Part shown: positions 49,953 through 58,451 of the stretch, piece by piece | Layout of the letters: each line of letters begins with the position of its first letter | Position numbering within the stretch: the stretch's first letter is position 1 | Assembly (NCBI RefSeq): GCF_040546275.1 | Contig: NZ_JBEPNO010000001.1 | Coordinates: 62,001 to 126,000, forward strand | Direction: 5' to 3' | DNA from: Nakamurella sp040546275 | GTDB lineage: Bacteria > Actinomycetota > Actinomycetes > Mycobacteriales > Nakamurellaceae | DNA: 64,000 bases | Notes under the pieces: generated by a model | Seen by the model: the letters and a program-made list of their open reading frames with translations, nothing else | The model's database searches: none | Told to the model about the DNA's origin: nothing | Translations under genes and position numbers: made by a program

Positions 49953-51523
49953 CGGTGGCCGGCTGCTCTCGGGAGGCTGACCTCGAAGCGGGCACCCGGC
50001 TCGGTGTTGACCCGGATCGAGCCCCCGGCCCGCGCCACCAGACGGCGCACCAGCGCCAGACCGATACCGCGACGACGGTCGGACTGGGCCGCCTTGGTGG
50101 TGAACCCGTCGTCGAAGATGTTCTGCGCGTTCACCTTTCCGATGCCGGGGCCGTTGTCCTGCACGACGATCGTGAGCTCGTGCTCGTCGGTGATGGTGAC
50201 GACGACGGAACGTGGCACAGGCTGTTCGGACACGGCGTCGAGGCCGTTGTCGATCAGATTGCCCAGGACCGTCATGACGTTCTGGGCAACCGGGCCGCTG
50301 GAGAGCTCAAGTCTCGACAGGGGGGCGATGGTCAGGGTGATGTCACGCTCGGCGGCGATCGTCTGCTTGGCCAGGAGCAGGGCGGCGATGATCGGCGGTG
50401 AGATCCGCGACCGCAGATCCTCGCCGGTTCCGGTCTGTCCGGAGGCGACGACGCCGTTCACGTAGCTTCGCGCCTCGGCGAATTCCCTGAGGTCGAGCAG
50501 TCCACCGATGACATGGAGCCGATTCGCGAATTCGTGTTCCTGGGCCCGCAGGGCCTTGGCCAGACCGGTCGCCGAGTCCAGTTCCCGGATCAGACCTTCC
50601 ATCTCGGTTCTGTCTCGCAGCGTGATGACGCTACCGGTCGATCGTCCGGCCGTGACCACCCTTCGCCGGTTCACCACGAGCAGCGAGTCGTCGGTGAGCA
50701 CGACCTGATCTGCCCCGTCCACCCGGCCGGTCAGCACATCGCGGAGCCGGCCGGGAGGGATGGCGTCGGTCAGGTCGGCGCCCAGGACCTGACCGGACAT
50801 GCCGAGCAGACGCCGTGCCTCGTCGTTGAGCAGCGTGACCCGGCCCTTCGCATCAAAACCCAGTACGCCTTCACGGATCCCGTGCAGCATGGCTTCACGT
50901 TCCTGCAGCAGGGAGCTGATCTCGTTCAGTTCGAGCCCGAAGGTCTTCCGCTTCATCGCCCGGGACAGCAGCAGGGCCACCGCGACCCCCAGGGTGAGCG
51001 CAATGGCCAGATAGATCGTGATGCCGCCGGCCTGCGAGGCCAGCTCGGCGCTGACCGTGGTCTCGAGCACCCCGACCGATACCTGACCGATCACCTTGCC
51101 GGATGCCGAGAAGACCGGCGCCTTGCCGTTGGCAGAGCGGCCGAGGCTGCCGTTGTCGATGCCGACATGGGTGAGGCCGTCCAACACCTGGACGGGCTCC
51201 TCCAGGTAGCGGCCGATCTGTGCCGGGTTCGGGTGCGAGTACCGCAGTCCCTCGGCGTTCGTGATCACGACGTAGGCAGCACCGACATCGTGCTGGAGCC
51301 GGGTGGCCAGGGTGCCAAGGACATGGCCCGGGTCACCGGCCGCAAGTGCCGTGGCGACTTCCGGGATGTCGGCCACGCCGGCCGCCGTCACCCTGGCCTG
51401 CTGCTCGTACCGCTGGTCCAGTGCCGAGCTGGTCTGCCGGACTTCCAGGACACCCCCGATGACGGCCGTGAAGGCCAGCACTCCGACGATCGACCAGAGC
51501 AGCCAGGAGGCAATCGATCGCAT
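49949..51523 (-). CDS. CitA/DcuS-type sensor histidine kinase
   Basis: 524 aa from ATG 51523, with GGAGG 10 bp before it. Two membrane helices (WLLWSIVGVLAFTAVIGGVL; GGITIYLAIALTLGVAVALLL) flank a 130-residue outer sensor with a PASc/Cache-like pattern (AAYVVITNAEGLRYSHPNPAQIG and GKAPVFSASGKVIGQVSVGV). A cytoplasmic PAS follows, then the DcuS-class H-box EHEFANRLHVIGGLL and DNGLDAVSE, DNGPGI and RRGIGLALVRRLV. Known relatives sense C4-dicarboxylates or citrate. Here the neighbouring transporter is of another class, so the signal is open. Confidence 0.92.
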   Translation of the reverse strand: MRSIASWLLWSIVGVLAFTAVIGGVLEVRQTSSALDQRYEQQARVTAAGVADIPEVATALAAGDPGHVLGTLATRLQHDVGAAYVVITNAEGLRYSHPNPAQIGRYLEEPVQVLDGLTHVGIDNGSLGRSANGKAPVFSASGKVIGQVSVGVLETTVSAELASQAGGITIYLAIALTLGVAVALLLSRAMKRKTFGLELNEISSLLQEREAMLHGIREGVLGFDAKGRVTLLNDEARRLLGMSGQVLGADLTDAIPPGRLRDVLTGRVDGADQVVLTDDSLLVVNRRRVVTAGRSTGSVITLRDRTEMEGLIRELDSATGLAKALRAQEHEFANRLHVIGGLLDLREFAEARSYVNGVVASGQTGTGEDLRSRISPPIIAALLLAKQTIAAERDITLTIAPLSRLELSSGPVAQNVMTVLGNLIDNGLDAVSEQPVPRSVVVTITDEHELTIVVQDNGPGIGKVNAQNIFDDGFTTKAAQSDRRRGIGLALVRRLVARAGGSIRVNTEPGARFEVSLPRAAGHR

Positions 51524-51609
51524 GGTCGCTCGGCCTCCGGTCAGTGTGCATCGTCGCTGCGGGCCAGAGGCCTGCCACCTTCGATGTGAAGTGAAGCACA
51601 ACCGTCATT

Positions 51610-51644
51610 CTGCTCCAAGTGCACTCGAGCAGAAGGAGCAGAAG
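51610..51644. promoter_or_regulatory. Inverted and direct GAGCAG repeats, importer promoter region
   Basis: CTGCTC (51610-51615) is inverted to GAGCAG (51627-51632) across 11 bp, and GAGCAGAAG occurs twice in tandem (51627-51635 and 51636-51644). The block sits in the 264-bp gap between the CitA-type kinase and the importer ATPase, where the CitB-type regulator is expected to bind. The second repeat also forms a ribosome site for a mini-ORF. Confidence 0.5.
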
Positions 51645-51680
51645 ATGCAGATTCGCGTAGCAGGTGAGCAGATTTCCTGA
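51645..51680 (+). CDS. Possible 11-codon leader peptide
   Basis: ATG 51645, preceded by GAAGGAGCAGAAG, encodes MQIRVAGEQIS and a stop. It is 107 bp upstream of the importer ATPase. The ribosome site is good, but so short an ORF can arise by chance. If translated it could serve in attenuation. Confidence 0.25.
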   Translation: MQIRVAGEQIS

Positions 51681-51787
51681 AAAGAATGGTGATGGCGCAC
51701 AAAGACGAGTAGCACGCGGAAACTATTCATCTCGACTGTTTCCCGGCATGCTCCTCCACAACCGGACTGACGAAGGAGTTGCCGACG

Positions 51788-52624
51788 GTGACAATGACGA
51801 CATCGATAGCTGAAAAGGCCCCACCGGCCATCGAGATCCGAGGGGCGACGAAGCGGTTCCGCACTCCGAAGGGGGGAGTGTTCACGGCGCTGCGGGACTT
51901 CGAACTTTCGATCGGTCCCGGTGAGTTCTGTGCCGTGGTGGGGCCGACAGGCTGCGGGAAGTCGACCACCCTGACCCTGGTCTCAGGTCTGGAGAGGGCG
52001 TCGGAGGGGACGGTCGAAGTAGATGGGAAGCCGGTCTCAGGGATCACGCCGGGGGTGGGATTCATGTTCCAGCAGGACGCAGTCTTCCCCTGGAAGACGG
52101 TGCTGGACAACGTCGCCGCCGGACCGCGCTTCCGCGGCCAGTCGCGGGCCAGGGCCAACAACCTGGCACGCGACTGGCTGCGCCGCGTCGGGCTCGCCGG
52201 TTTCGAGGATCGCTACCCGCACCAGCTCTCCGGCGGCATGCGAAAGCGTGTGGCCCTGGCCCAGAGTCTGATCACCGAACCACGGGTGCTGCTGATGGAC
52301 GAGCCGTTCTCGGCGCTGGATGTCCAGACGCGATCGATCATGTCGGACGAACTCCTCGGCCTCTGGGACCAGACGCGTCCCGCGGTCATCTTCGTGACCC
52401 ATGACCTCGAGGAGGCCATCGCGCTCGCCGACAAGGTCGTCGTGCTCACCGCCGGTCCTGGAACCGTGAAAGCCGTCTTTCCGGTCGATCTGCCCAGACC
52501 CCGCAAGGTCCAGGAAATCCGCTTCGATCCCGAGTTCATCGCGATCTACGAGAAGATCTGGGAAGCGCTGCGGACCGAGGTCGAAACGGCCTACGCCAGG
52601 ACGACCGCCGCGGTGCCGGCATGA
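51788..52624 (+). CDS. ABC importer ATP-binding protein (NitT/TauT type)
   Basis: 278 aa from GTG 51788, 9 bp after GAAGGAG (ATG 51794 is an alternative). Walker A GPTGCGKST, Q-loop MFQQDAVFPWKTV, signature LSGGMRKRVALAQSL, Walker B VLLMDEPFSALD, His in VTHDLEEA. Gly-Gly-Met-Arg-Lys-Arg is the hallmark of the nitrate/sulfonate/taurine/thiamine-precursor (SsuB/TauB/ThiZ) class. Coupled by ATGA to the permease. Confidence 0.93.
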   Translation: MTMTTSIAEKAPPAIEIRGATKRFRTPKGGVFTALRDFELSIGPGEFCAVVGPTGCGKSTTLTLVSGLERASEGTVEVDGKPVSGITPGVGFMFQQDAVFPWKTVLDNVAAGPRFRGQSRARANNLARDWLRRVGLAGFEDRYPHQLSGGMRKRVALAQSLITEPRVLLMDEPFSALDVQTRSIMSDELLGLWDQTRPAVIFVTHDLEEAIALADKVVVLTAGPGTVKAVFPVDLPRPRKVQEIRFDPEFIAIYEKIWEALRTEVETAYARTTAAVPA

Positions 52625-53532
52625 CGAAGTCTCCCCAGGTGGTCCAGGCCGGCCCGACGGAGCGTGCGGTGGCCAAGCCCGTTCTCCGGTCTGCCGGTGC
52701 GGTCAGAGTGGTGAGATCTGCTCGATACCGGAATGTCCGCCGTCGCGTCCTGATGATCGTCGCGAGACTGGCTCTGGTCGCGATCCTGCTGGGGGCATGG
52801 GAGTGGGGCGTCAACGCCCGCCACATCGACCCGTTCTTCTGGGGGCAGCCCAGCCAGGTCTGGGCCACCCTGCGCAACTGGATCACCCAGGGCACGGACC
52901 ACGGTTCACTGGCGGAGCAGATCTCGGTGACGCTGCAGGAGGCCGTCTACGGATTTCTGATCGGCGTCCTCCTCGGGGTGGTGTTCGGTATCGGACTCGG
53001 AGGCAATCGCTTCCTCGCCGAACTGCTCTCGCCGTTCATCAAGGTGGCGAACTCGATACCCCGCATCGTGCTCGGCTCCATCTTCACCGTCGCATTCGGC
53101 TTCGGTATCGAATCGAAGGTGATCCTCGCCGCCGTGCTGGTCTTCTTCGGCGTCTTCTTCAACGCCTTCCAGGGCACCAGGGAAGTCGATCGAAATCTGG
53201 TGTCCAATGCCCGCATCCTCGGTGCATCCCGGTTGCAACTGACCCGCCAGGTCGTCCTGCCCTCGGCCTTCACCTGGATCCTGGCCAGTCTGCACATCAG
53301 TTTCGGTTTCGCCATGATCGGCGCCATCGTCGGCGAGATCCTCGGCTCGGACAAGGGTCTGGGTCTACTGATCCGAAGCTCCCAGAACAACTTCGACATG
53401 AACGGCGTGTTGGCCGGCATGGTCGTGGTCGCAGTCATCGCGCTCGTCGCCGAACTGCTCATCACCCTCCTGGAGAAGCGGATCCTGCGGTGGAGGCCGC
53501 CGACGAGTTCCGCCGACATGACCACTGTCTGA
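52621..53532 (+). CDS. ABC importer permease (NitT/TauT type)
   Basis: 303 aa. A basic N-terminus of 40 residues precedes the first helix (VLMIVARLALVAILLGAWEWG). Class features: VTLQEAVYGFLIGVLLGVVFG, NSIPRIVLGSIFTVAFGFG, and the coupling loop NARILGASRLQLTRQVVLPSA. Forms a homodimeric channel with the ATPase. The binding-protein gene follows after 98 bp. Confidence 0.92.
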   Translation: MTKSPQVVQAGPTERAVAKPVLRSAGAVRVVRSARYRNVRRRVLMIVARLALVAILLGAWEWGVNARHIDPFFWGQPSQVWATLRNWITQGTDHGSLAEQISVTLQEAVYGFLIGVLLGVVFGIGLGGNRFLAELLSPFIKVANSIPRIVLGSIFTVAFGFGIESKVILAAVLVFFGVFFNAFQGTREVDRNLVSNARILGASRLQLTRQVVLPSAFTWILASLHISFGFAMIGAIVGEILGSDKGLGLLIRSSQNNFDMNGVLAGMVVVAVIALVAELLITLLEKRILRWRPPTSSADMTTV

Positions 53533-53630
53533 CCCCGAAAGAATCTACGCGCCGGTGTATTTCCCCCCGACCGCCAGTGTGGTCGCGGTTGCTCCATCCT
53601 GCCCCGTTCACCCTTGAAAGGAACACAACG

Positions 53631-54740
53631 ATGTCCTCCCCACGATGGAAATCCCTGATCGTCCTGGCTACGGTCGGAACTCTGACGATCACCGGTTGCG
53701 CCACCAAATCCGCCGGCACCCCGGCTGCGGCCGGTGACTCGAGCACTTCCTCCAAGGCCGGGTCCGGTGCCAAATCGGCGAACGTGAGCAGCACCCCCGA
53801 CCTGACGATCATGGTGGGCGGTATGTCCAAGCAGATCTACCTTCCGTACATGCTGGCCAAGCAGTTGGGCTATTACACCAAGGCCGGCGTCAACGTGGAC
53901 CTGATCGACGAGCCGGCCGGCGGTGACGCGACCACCAACATGCTCGCCGGCCAGGTGCAGGGCGTCGGCGGCTTCTACGACCACACCATCGTCCTGCAGG
54001 GCAAGGGCAAGGGCAAGGCCGCCGAGTCCGTGGTCTCGATGCTGCAGAACCCTGGAGAGGTGGAGCTCTGCCGCACCGATCTCAAGGGAACGATCAGATC
54101 AGCGGCCGATTTCAAGGGCCGATCGCTGGGTATCACCGACACCGGTTCGTCGACCGACTTCCTGACGCAGTACATCACCACGAAGGCAGGTGTCGACCCG
54201 TCCAGCACGACCCGTCGCGGGGTCGGCGCGGGCCAGACCTTCCTGGCGGCGATGAAGCAGAAGGCCATCGACTGCGGAATGACCACGGAACCAACTGTCT
54301 CGCAGGCACTGTCGACGGGTGTCGCCTACATCCTGCTGGACATGCGTAGCTCGGCCGGGGCAACCGCCGTGCTCGGCGGCAACTACCCGGCCACCTCCCT
54401 CTACATGCCGACCGACTACGTCGACTCGCACAAAGCGGTGGTGCAGAAGCTGGTGAATGCCTACGTGGCGACCCTCAAGTGGATCCAGACGCACAGCGGC
54501 ACCCAGATCGCCGACGTCATGCCGGCCTCCTACTACGCCGGTGTGGGCAAGGAGGCGTACGCCCATGCACTCGACAGCGAGAAGGCGATCTTCAACCCGA
54601 CCGGCCTGATGCCGTCAACCGGACCGGCGACCTGCCTGGCTGTGCTTGCGGCATTCAACCCATCGGTGAAGGGCAAGGCCATCGATACGAACAAGACCTT
54701 CACCGATGAGTTCGTCAAGGCCGCCACCGTCATCAGCTGA
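53631..54740 (+). CDS. Substrate-binding lipoprotein (NMT1/SsuA-like)
   Basis: 369 aa from ATG 53631, preceded by GAAAGGAACACAACG. Signal peptide with lipobox (TLTITGCATK). After a Ser/Ala/Lys linker: LTIMVGGMSKQIYLPYMLAKQLGYY, VDLIDEPAGGDATTNMLAGQVQGVGGFYDHTI, GRSLGITDTGSSTDFLTQYITTKAG, as in NMT1/ABC_tran SsuA-type proteins for nitrate, sulfonates, taurine or pyrimidine precursors. The Asp/Gly-rich site does not show which ligand. Third gene of the importer, perhaps with some expression of its own because of the 98-bp gap. Confidence 0.88.
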   Translation: MSSPRWKSLIVLATVGTLTITGCATKSAGTPAAAGDSSTSSKAGSGAKSANVSSTPDLTIMVGGMSKQIYLPYMLAKQLGYYTKAGVNVDLIDEPAGGDATTNMLAGQVQGVGGFYDHTIVLQGKGKGKAAESVVSMLQNPGEVELCRTDLKGTIRSAADFKGRSLGITDTGSSTDFLTQYITTKAGVDPSSTTRRGVGAGQTFLAAMKQKAIDCGMTTEPTVSQALSTGVAYILLDMRSSAGATAVLGGNYPATSLYMPTDYVDSHKAVVQKLVNAYVATLKWIQTHSGTQIADVMPASYYAGVGKEAYAHALDSEKAIFNPTGLMPSTGPATCLAVLAAFNPSVKGKAIDTNKTFTDEFVKAATVIS

Positions 54741-54756
54741 CATCCGGCGGAATGGG

Positions 54757-54775
54757 TCTTGCCGGAACGGCAAAG
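54757..54775 (+). terminator. Short stem-loop after importer operon
   Basis: TTGCCG (54759-54764) pairs with CGGCAA (54768-54773) around GAA, and the flanking TC/GA can extend the stem across a one-base bulge. It lies 17 bp downstream of the binding-protein stop and is followed by a modest T-rich stretch. Confidence 0.5.
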
Positions 54776-54815
54776 ATTGTTGCGGGGCCGGTGGGCGATC
54801 AGCGAGAGTGGGCCG

Positions 54816-55493
54816 ATGACCGAGAACAGCACTGCGGGATCGCCCGTGCCCGTTACCCCACCCTCTGGCGGCTACGTGGGTGATCCTGCGGTGCAGGAGG
54901 AGTGGGACCGTCGGTACTCGGACCGGGATCAGCTCTGGAGCGGAAAACCCAACGGGGTCCTGGTAGCCGAAACTGCCGGCCTCAGACCGGGACGTGTGCT
55001 GGACGTCGGCTGCGGTGAGGGCGCGGACGCAGTATGGCTCGCGCGCAGCGGTTGGGCCGTCACAGCACTCGAGCCCTCCGGCGTTGCGTTGGCCAGGGCG
55101 GCCGGGCACGCGCGGGACGCCGGCGTCGAGATCCGTTGGGTGCATGCCGGTCTGGCCGAAGCCGGGCTTCCGTCAGGATCCTTCGACCTGGTGTCCGCGC
55201 AGTACCCGGCCCTGTTGCGCACCCCGGACGGCGCGGCCGAGCGGGCACTGACTTCTGCCGTCGCGCCCGGTGGTGTGCTCCTCCTGGTGCACCACGCAGG
55301 CATGGAGACCCAGCCGCCCCGTGACGACGGCTTCGATCCGGCGGACTACGTGTGGCCGTCGATGATCCGGTCGATGCTCGACGTCGATTGGGAGGTCGAG
55401 GTGGACGGCGAACGACCGCGCGTCGCACCCGAAGGTGGCGCCGGCGCTCATCACGCCGCGGACCTGGTGCTGCGGGCGCGGCGGTTGCGCTGA
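54816..55493 (+). CDS. SAM-dependent methyltransferase (class I)
   Basis: 225 aa from ATG 54816. WDRRYSDRDQLWSGKPNGVLV then VLDVGCGEGADAVWLARSGWAVTALEPS is typical of the TehB/thiopurine-methyltransferase-like group, with the Gly-rich SAM motif at residues 66-72. Such enzymes methylate small thiols, metalloids or other xenobiotics. The substrate here cannot be told. It stands after the importer terminator and converges on the glycosidase gene 44 bp away, where CCGGC/GCCGG forms only a weak hairpin. Confidence 0.8.
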   Translation: MTENSTAGSPVPVTPPSGGYVGDPAVQEEWDRRYSDRDQLWSGKPNGVLVAETAGLRPGRVLDVGCGEGADAVWLARSGWAVTALEPSGVALARAAGHARDAGVEIRWVHAGLAEAGLPSGSFDLVSAQYPALLRTPDGAAERALTSAVAPGGVLLLVHHAGMETQPPRDDGFDPADYVWPSMIRSMLDVDWEVEVDGERPRVAPEGGAGAHHAADLVLRARRLR

Positions 55494-55536
55494 CCGGCCG
55501 CCGCGCCGGCTCCCCGCAGGCGCCCTTGCGGTTGAT

Positions 55537-56508
55537 TCAGCGACTGATCCCGGCGTCGGTGCGGCCGAGTGCCAAAGTCTGACCGGTCCAGCTGATCGGT
55601 TGTGGATCGGAGATGACCCCGACGAAACTGCCGTCCGCCGCATCGTGGTGGAAGGCCAGGAATTTCCACTCCGACGAGTCCCGGTTCCAGATGATCCGAC
55701 CGCTGTACAGGGATCGACCGGTCAGTTGGCGGGCCCCCGCGATGTCGTAGGGCCCCAGCAGGCTGTCCGCTCCAGCCCACCAGACTCCGCCGCTCGTCCC
55801 ATCGGATCCACGGTCCTTCGACAGATCTCCGTCCAGACACGAGAACAGGAGAATCGGTCGCCCGTCGACGATCTCGACCTGGGTCACCTCGAGTTGGCCG
55901 AACCCCTGACCGGGTTCGGTCAGCGGAGGACGCAACTCCCACGTCCGGAGATCGGGCGACCAGGCGTGGCCCACCACACCACGGTCGTCCGCGGCACCCT
56001 CGTTGGCCCTGGCGGTGATCAGCATGTGCCAACCGTCGCCGTCCGGGTCGGCGACAACCCAGGGGTCGCGGAACGCCTCGTCGTGCCACTTGCCGTCGGC
56101 CAGCACCTCGTACCAGCGGGGATCAGCACTCAGCACCGGGTTGGCGCCACTCTTTCGCCAGTGCAGCAGATCGCTCGAGGTCGCGTATCCGATCTGTTGA
56201 CGGTTCCCCGCCGGGGTCAGCGACGCGCCGGTGTAGAACATGAACCAGGTCCCGTCGGGGTGCCGGACCACCGAACCGGTCCACGTCGCCAGATCGTCGA
56301 AAGCGGTGGCGTCGCTGCGGACCAACGCATCCTGCACCCTGGTCCAGCGGGTCAGATCGGTCGAGATGGCATGACCGATGGATGCTCGGTAGTGCCGGTC
56401 GTGCGGCTTGGGCAACGCGCGCGAGGCATGGAGGAAGAACAGGTGGTAATGCTGTCCGTCGTCGGCGAGCCAGAAATCCCAGACCCAGGCTTCGGGAAGC
56501 GAGAACAT
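55537..56508 (-). CDS. GH32/GH68-clan glycoside hydrolase, cytoplasmic
   Basis: 323 aa. The five-blade beta-propeller pattern is visible: VWDFWLADDGQHYHLFFLHA with the nucleophile-position Asp11, WTGSVVRHPDGTWFMFYTG, FRDPWVVADPDGDGWHM (RDP, the transition-state stabiliser) and QLEVTQVE, whose Glu fits the acid/base. This is the GH-J clan of fructosidases and levan/sucrose-active enzymes. No signal peptide, so it should act on sugar brought in by the importer encoded directly upstream. It lacks the C-terminal beta-sandwich of classic GH32 enzymes. Starts 1 bp after the permease stop. Confidence 0.78.
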   Translation of the reverse strand: MFSLPEAWVWDFWLADDGQHYHLFFLHASRALPKPHDRHYRASIGHAISTDLTRWTRVQDALVRSDATAFDDLATWTGSVVRHPDGTWFMFYTGASLTPAGNRQQIGYATSSDLLHWRKSGANPVLSADPRWYEVLADGKWHDEAFRDPWVVADPDGDGWHMLITARANEGAADDRGVVGHAWSPDLRTWELRPPLTEPGQGFGQLEVTQVEIVDGRPILLFSCLDGDLSKDRGSDGTSGGVWWAGADSLLGPYDIAGARQLTGRSLYSGRIIWNRDSSEWKFLAFHHDAADGSFVGVISDPQPISWTGQTLALGRTDAGISR

Positions 56509-56509
56509 G

Positions 56510-57436
56510 TCAGCCTTTCACGCCGGAGGAGGCGATGGAATTGATGAAGGCACGCTGGAAGGCGATGAAGAGTGCGAGCACGGGGATGGTGATCATCGAG
56601 GCGTAGGCCATCAGCTGACCCCAGGAGACGTTGAGCTGCTTGAAGTAGTCGATACCGACCATCGCGGGACGGAGATTCTCCGACTGCACGACCATCAGCG
56701 GCCACAGGTAGGAGTTCCACGCCGGCAGGAAGGTGAGGATGGAGACGGTGGCGATCGCCGGTCCGGACAGCGGCATCACGATCTTGCGGTAGATGTGGAA
56801 CCAGCCGGCCCCGTCGACGGTGGCCGCCTCGTCCAGTTCCTTCGGTATCGAGTCGAAGAACTGGTAGAAGAGATAGATGGAGAAGGCATTGGCCACGAAC
56901 GGCAGAATCTGCACCTGATAGGTGTCCAGCCAACCGAAGGAGAACCCGTTGGCGTCCAACCAGGGAAGCTTGTTCACCCACCAGAGAAGCGGCAGGGCCA
57001 ACGTCTCGAACGGCACGATGAGGGTGGCGATGATGATGCTCAGAATCACGGTCTTGCCGCGAAACGTCAATCTTGCCAGAGCGAATGCTGCCATCGAATT
57101 GACGATCACGCCCAGCACGACGGTGCAGACGGAGATGATCACCGAGTTCATGATGAACGTGCCGAAGGGAACGCGATCGAAGACAGCAGTGTAGTTGTCG
57201 AAGGACAGGTGCCCGACCGGCAGGAATGCCCTGATCGACGTCAGATCGGAGAAGATCTGGTCGTCGGGCTTGAAACCGGAAATGATCATGAAGATCAGCG
57301 GAAGGCCGAAAACCAGACACAGCACGATGCGGAAGATCAAGCCGGGGATCGAGCCGACGCGCTTCTTCGCGGCCGTGACATTCGCTCGGGGCTCGTCGAT
57401 GTCGGACTGCGTGGCCGGCGCAAGGGTGTCGCTCAT
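56510..57436 (-). CDS. Sugar ABC importer permease (MalG type)
   Basis: 308 aa from ATG 57436, overlapping the previous stop by ATGA; the longer frame to 57721 is a His/Arg-rich shadow. Six helices, with the coupling loop ELDEAATVDGAGWFHIYRKIVMPLSGPAI fitting the CUT1 consensus (EAA-x2-DGA). WNSYLWPLMVVQSENLRPA is a MalG-family block. Partner of the next-listed permease. Confidence 0.93.
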   Translation of the reverse strand: MSDTLAPATQSDIDEPRANVTAAKKRVGSIPGLIFRIVLCLVFGLPLIFMIISGFKPDDQIFSDLTSIRAFLPVGHLSFDNYTAVFDRVPFGTFIMNSVIISVCTVVLGVIVNSMAAFALARLTFRGKTVILSIIIATLIVPFETLALPLLWWVNKLPWLDANGFSFGWLDTYQVQILPFVANAFSIYLFYQFFDSIPKELDEAATVDGAGWFHIYRKIVMPLSGPAIATVSILTFLPAWNSYLWPLMVVQSENLRPAMVGIDYFKQLNVSWGQLMAYASMITIPVLALFIAFQRAFINSIASSGVKG

Positions 57437-58377
57437 CGCACTTGGTCCTTGTCTCTCGTCAGGAAGCGTTGGACCAGCGAGACCATCAGCACGATGACGA
57501 AGAAGACGAGCGAGATCGCTGATGCGTAACCGGTCTGTTGTTGCTGGAAGCCGGCTCGAACTGCCTGGTACACGACGGTCGAGGTGGAGTCGAGGGGACC
57601 ACCCTGGGTCATGATGTTGATCTGGGTGAACAGCGCCAGCGCGGCGATGGTGATGGTGATCAGGATGAACGTGCGGGTCTGCTTGAGGCCAGGCCAGGTG
57701 ACCCACTTGAAGTTCTGCCACGTCGAGGCGCCGTCCAGCGAGGACGCCTCGTAGAGGGACGAGGGAATCGTCTGCAGTCCCGAGAGCCAGATCACCATGT
57801 GGAACCCGACGTTCTGCCAGATGGACATGAAGATGATGGCAGCCAGCGCGGTGTGGGTGTCACCGAGCCAATCGGGGCCGTGGATGCCGATCTTGAGCAA
57901 GAGGCTGTTGATCAAACCGTTGGGCTGGTACAGGAACGTCCACAGGATGGCCACCACCACCATGGAGGTCACCACCGGGAGGAAGTAGATGGTCCGGAAG
58001 AAATTGACGCCCTTGATCTTCGTGTTGATCAGCAGCGCGAGGCCGAGTGCGAAGCCGGCTTGCAACGGCACCACGAAGACTGCGAAGACGACGGTGTTCC
58101 GCAGTGACTTCCAGAACGTCGCGTCGGCGAAGATCCGGGTGAAGTTGTCGAACCCGATGAACCTGATGGGCTGCGGGGAAACCAGTTTGGAGTCGGTGAA
58201 CGCCAGGGCGAAGGTGAGTGCGATGGGGATGAGCACGAAGGTGACCAGCAGTACGGCTGCGGGTGCGAGCATCCATGCGGCGGCTCGCTTCTGGGAGGGC
58301 GCTCGTCGGGATCCGAGCTGGTGCGGGGCCGGAATGCTGGGTACATCGGCGGAACGTGATTCGAGGGTCGAACTCAT
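57433..58377 (-). CDS. Sugar ABC importer permease (MalF type)
   Basis: 314 aa. After a 30-residue polar start the helices begin at AAWMLAPAAVLLVTFVLIPIALTFALAF. The coupling loop is SLYEASSLDGASTWQNFKWVTWPGLKQT. TIYFLPVVTSMVVVAILWTFLY is a MalF/UgpA-family block. No ATPase gene is found in the operon, so the transporter must borrow one encoded elsewhere, as MsiK-dependent actinobacterial importers do. Confidence 0.93.
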   Translation of the reverse strand: MSSTLESRSADVPSIPAPHQLGSRRAPSQKRAAAWMLAPAAVLLVTFVLIPIALTFALAFTDSKLVSPQPIRFIGFDNFTRIFADATFWKSLRNTVVFAVFVVPLQAGFALGLALLINTKIKGVNFFRTIYFLPVVTSMVVVAILWTFLYQPNGLINSLLLKIGIHGPDWLGDTHTALAAIIFMSIWQNVGFHMVIWLSGLQTIPSSLYEASSLDGASTWQNFKWVTWPGLKQTRTFILITITIAALALFTQINIMTQGGPLDSTSTVVYQAVRAGFQQQQTGYASAISLVFFVIVLMVSLVQRFLTRDKDQVR

Positions 58378-58400
58378 GGGTCTGCTCCTTCGGGGACCCT

Positions 58401-58413
58401 GGGGCCGCGCCCC
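58401..58413 (-). ncRNA. GC-rich hairpin between binding-protein and permease genes
   Basis: GGGGC-CGC-GCCCC forms a short stable hairpin in the 74-bp gap between the binding-protein stop and the MalF start; further G/C runs on each side can lengthen it. Such intercistronic hairpins often protect the binding-protein mRNA or partly stop transcription, giving more binding protein than permease. This is inference from position. Confidence 0.35.
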
Positions 58414-58451
58414 GCCGGGGATACCCAGCGAGGCGCAGCGTTCATGGGGTG

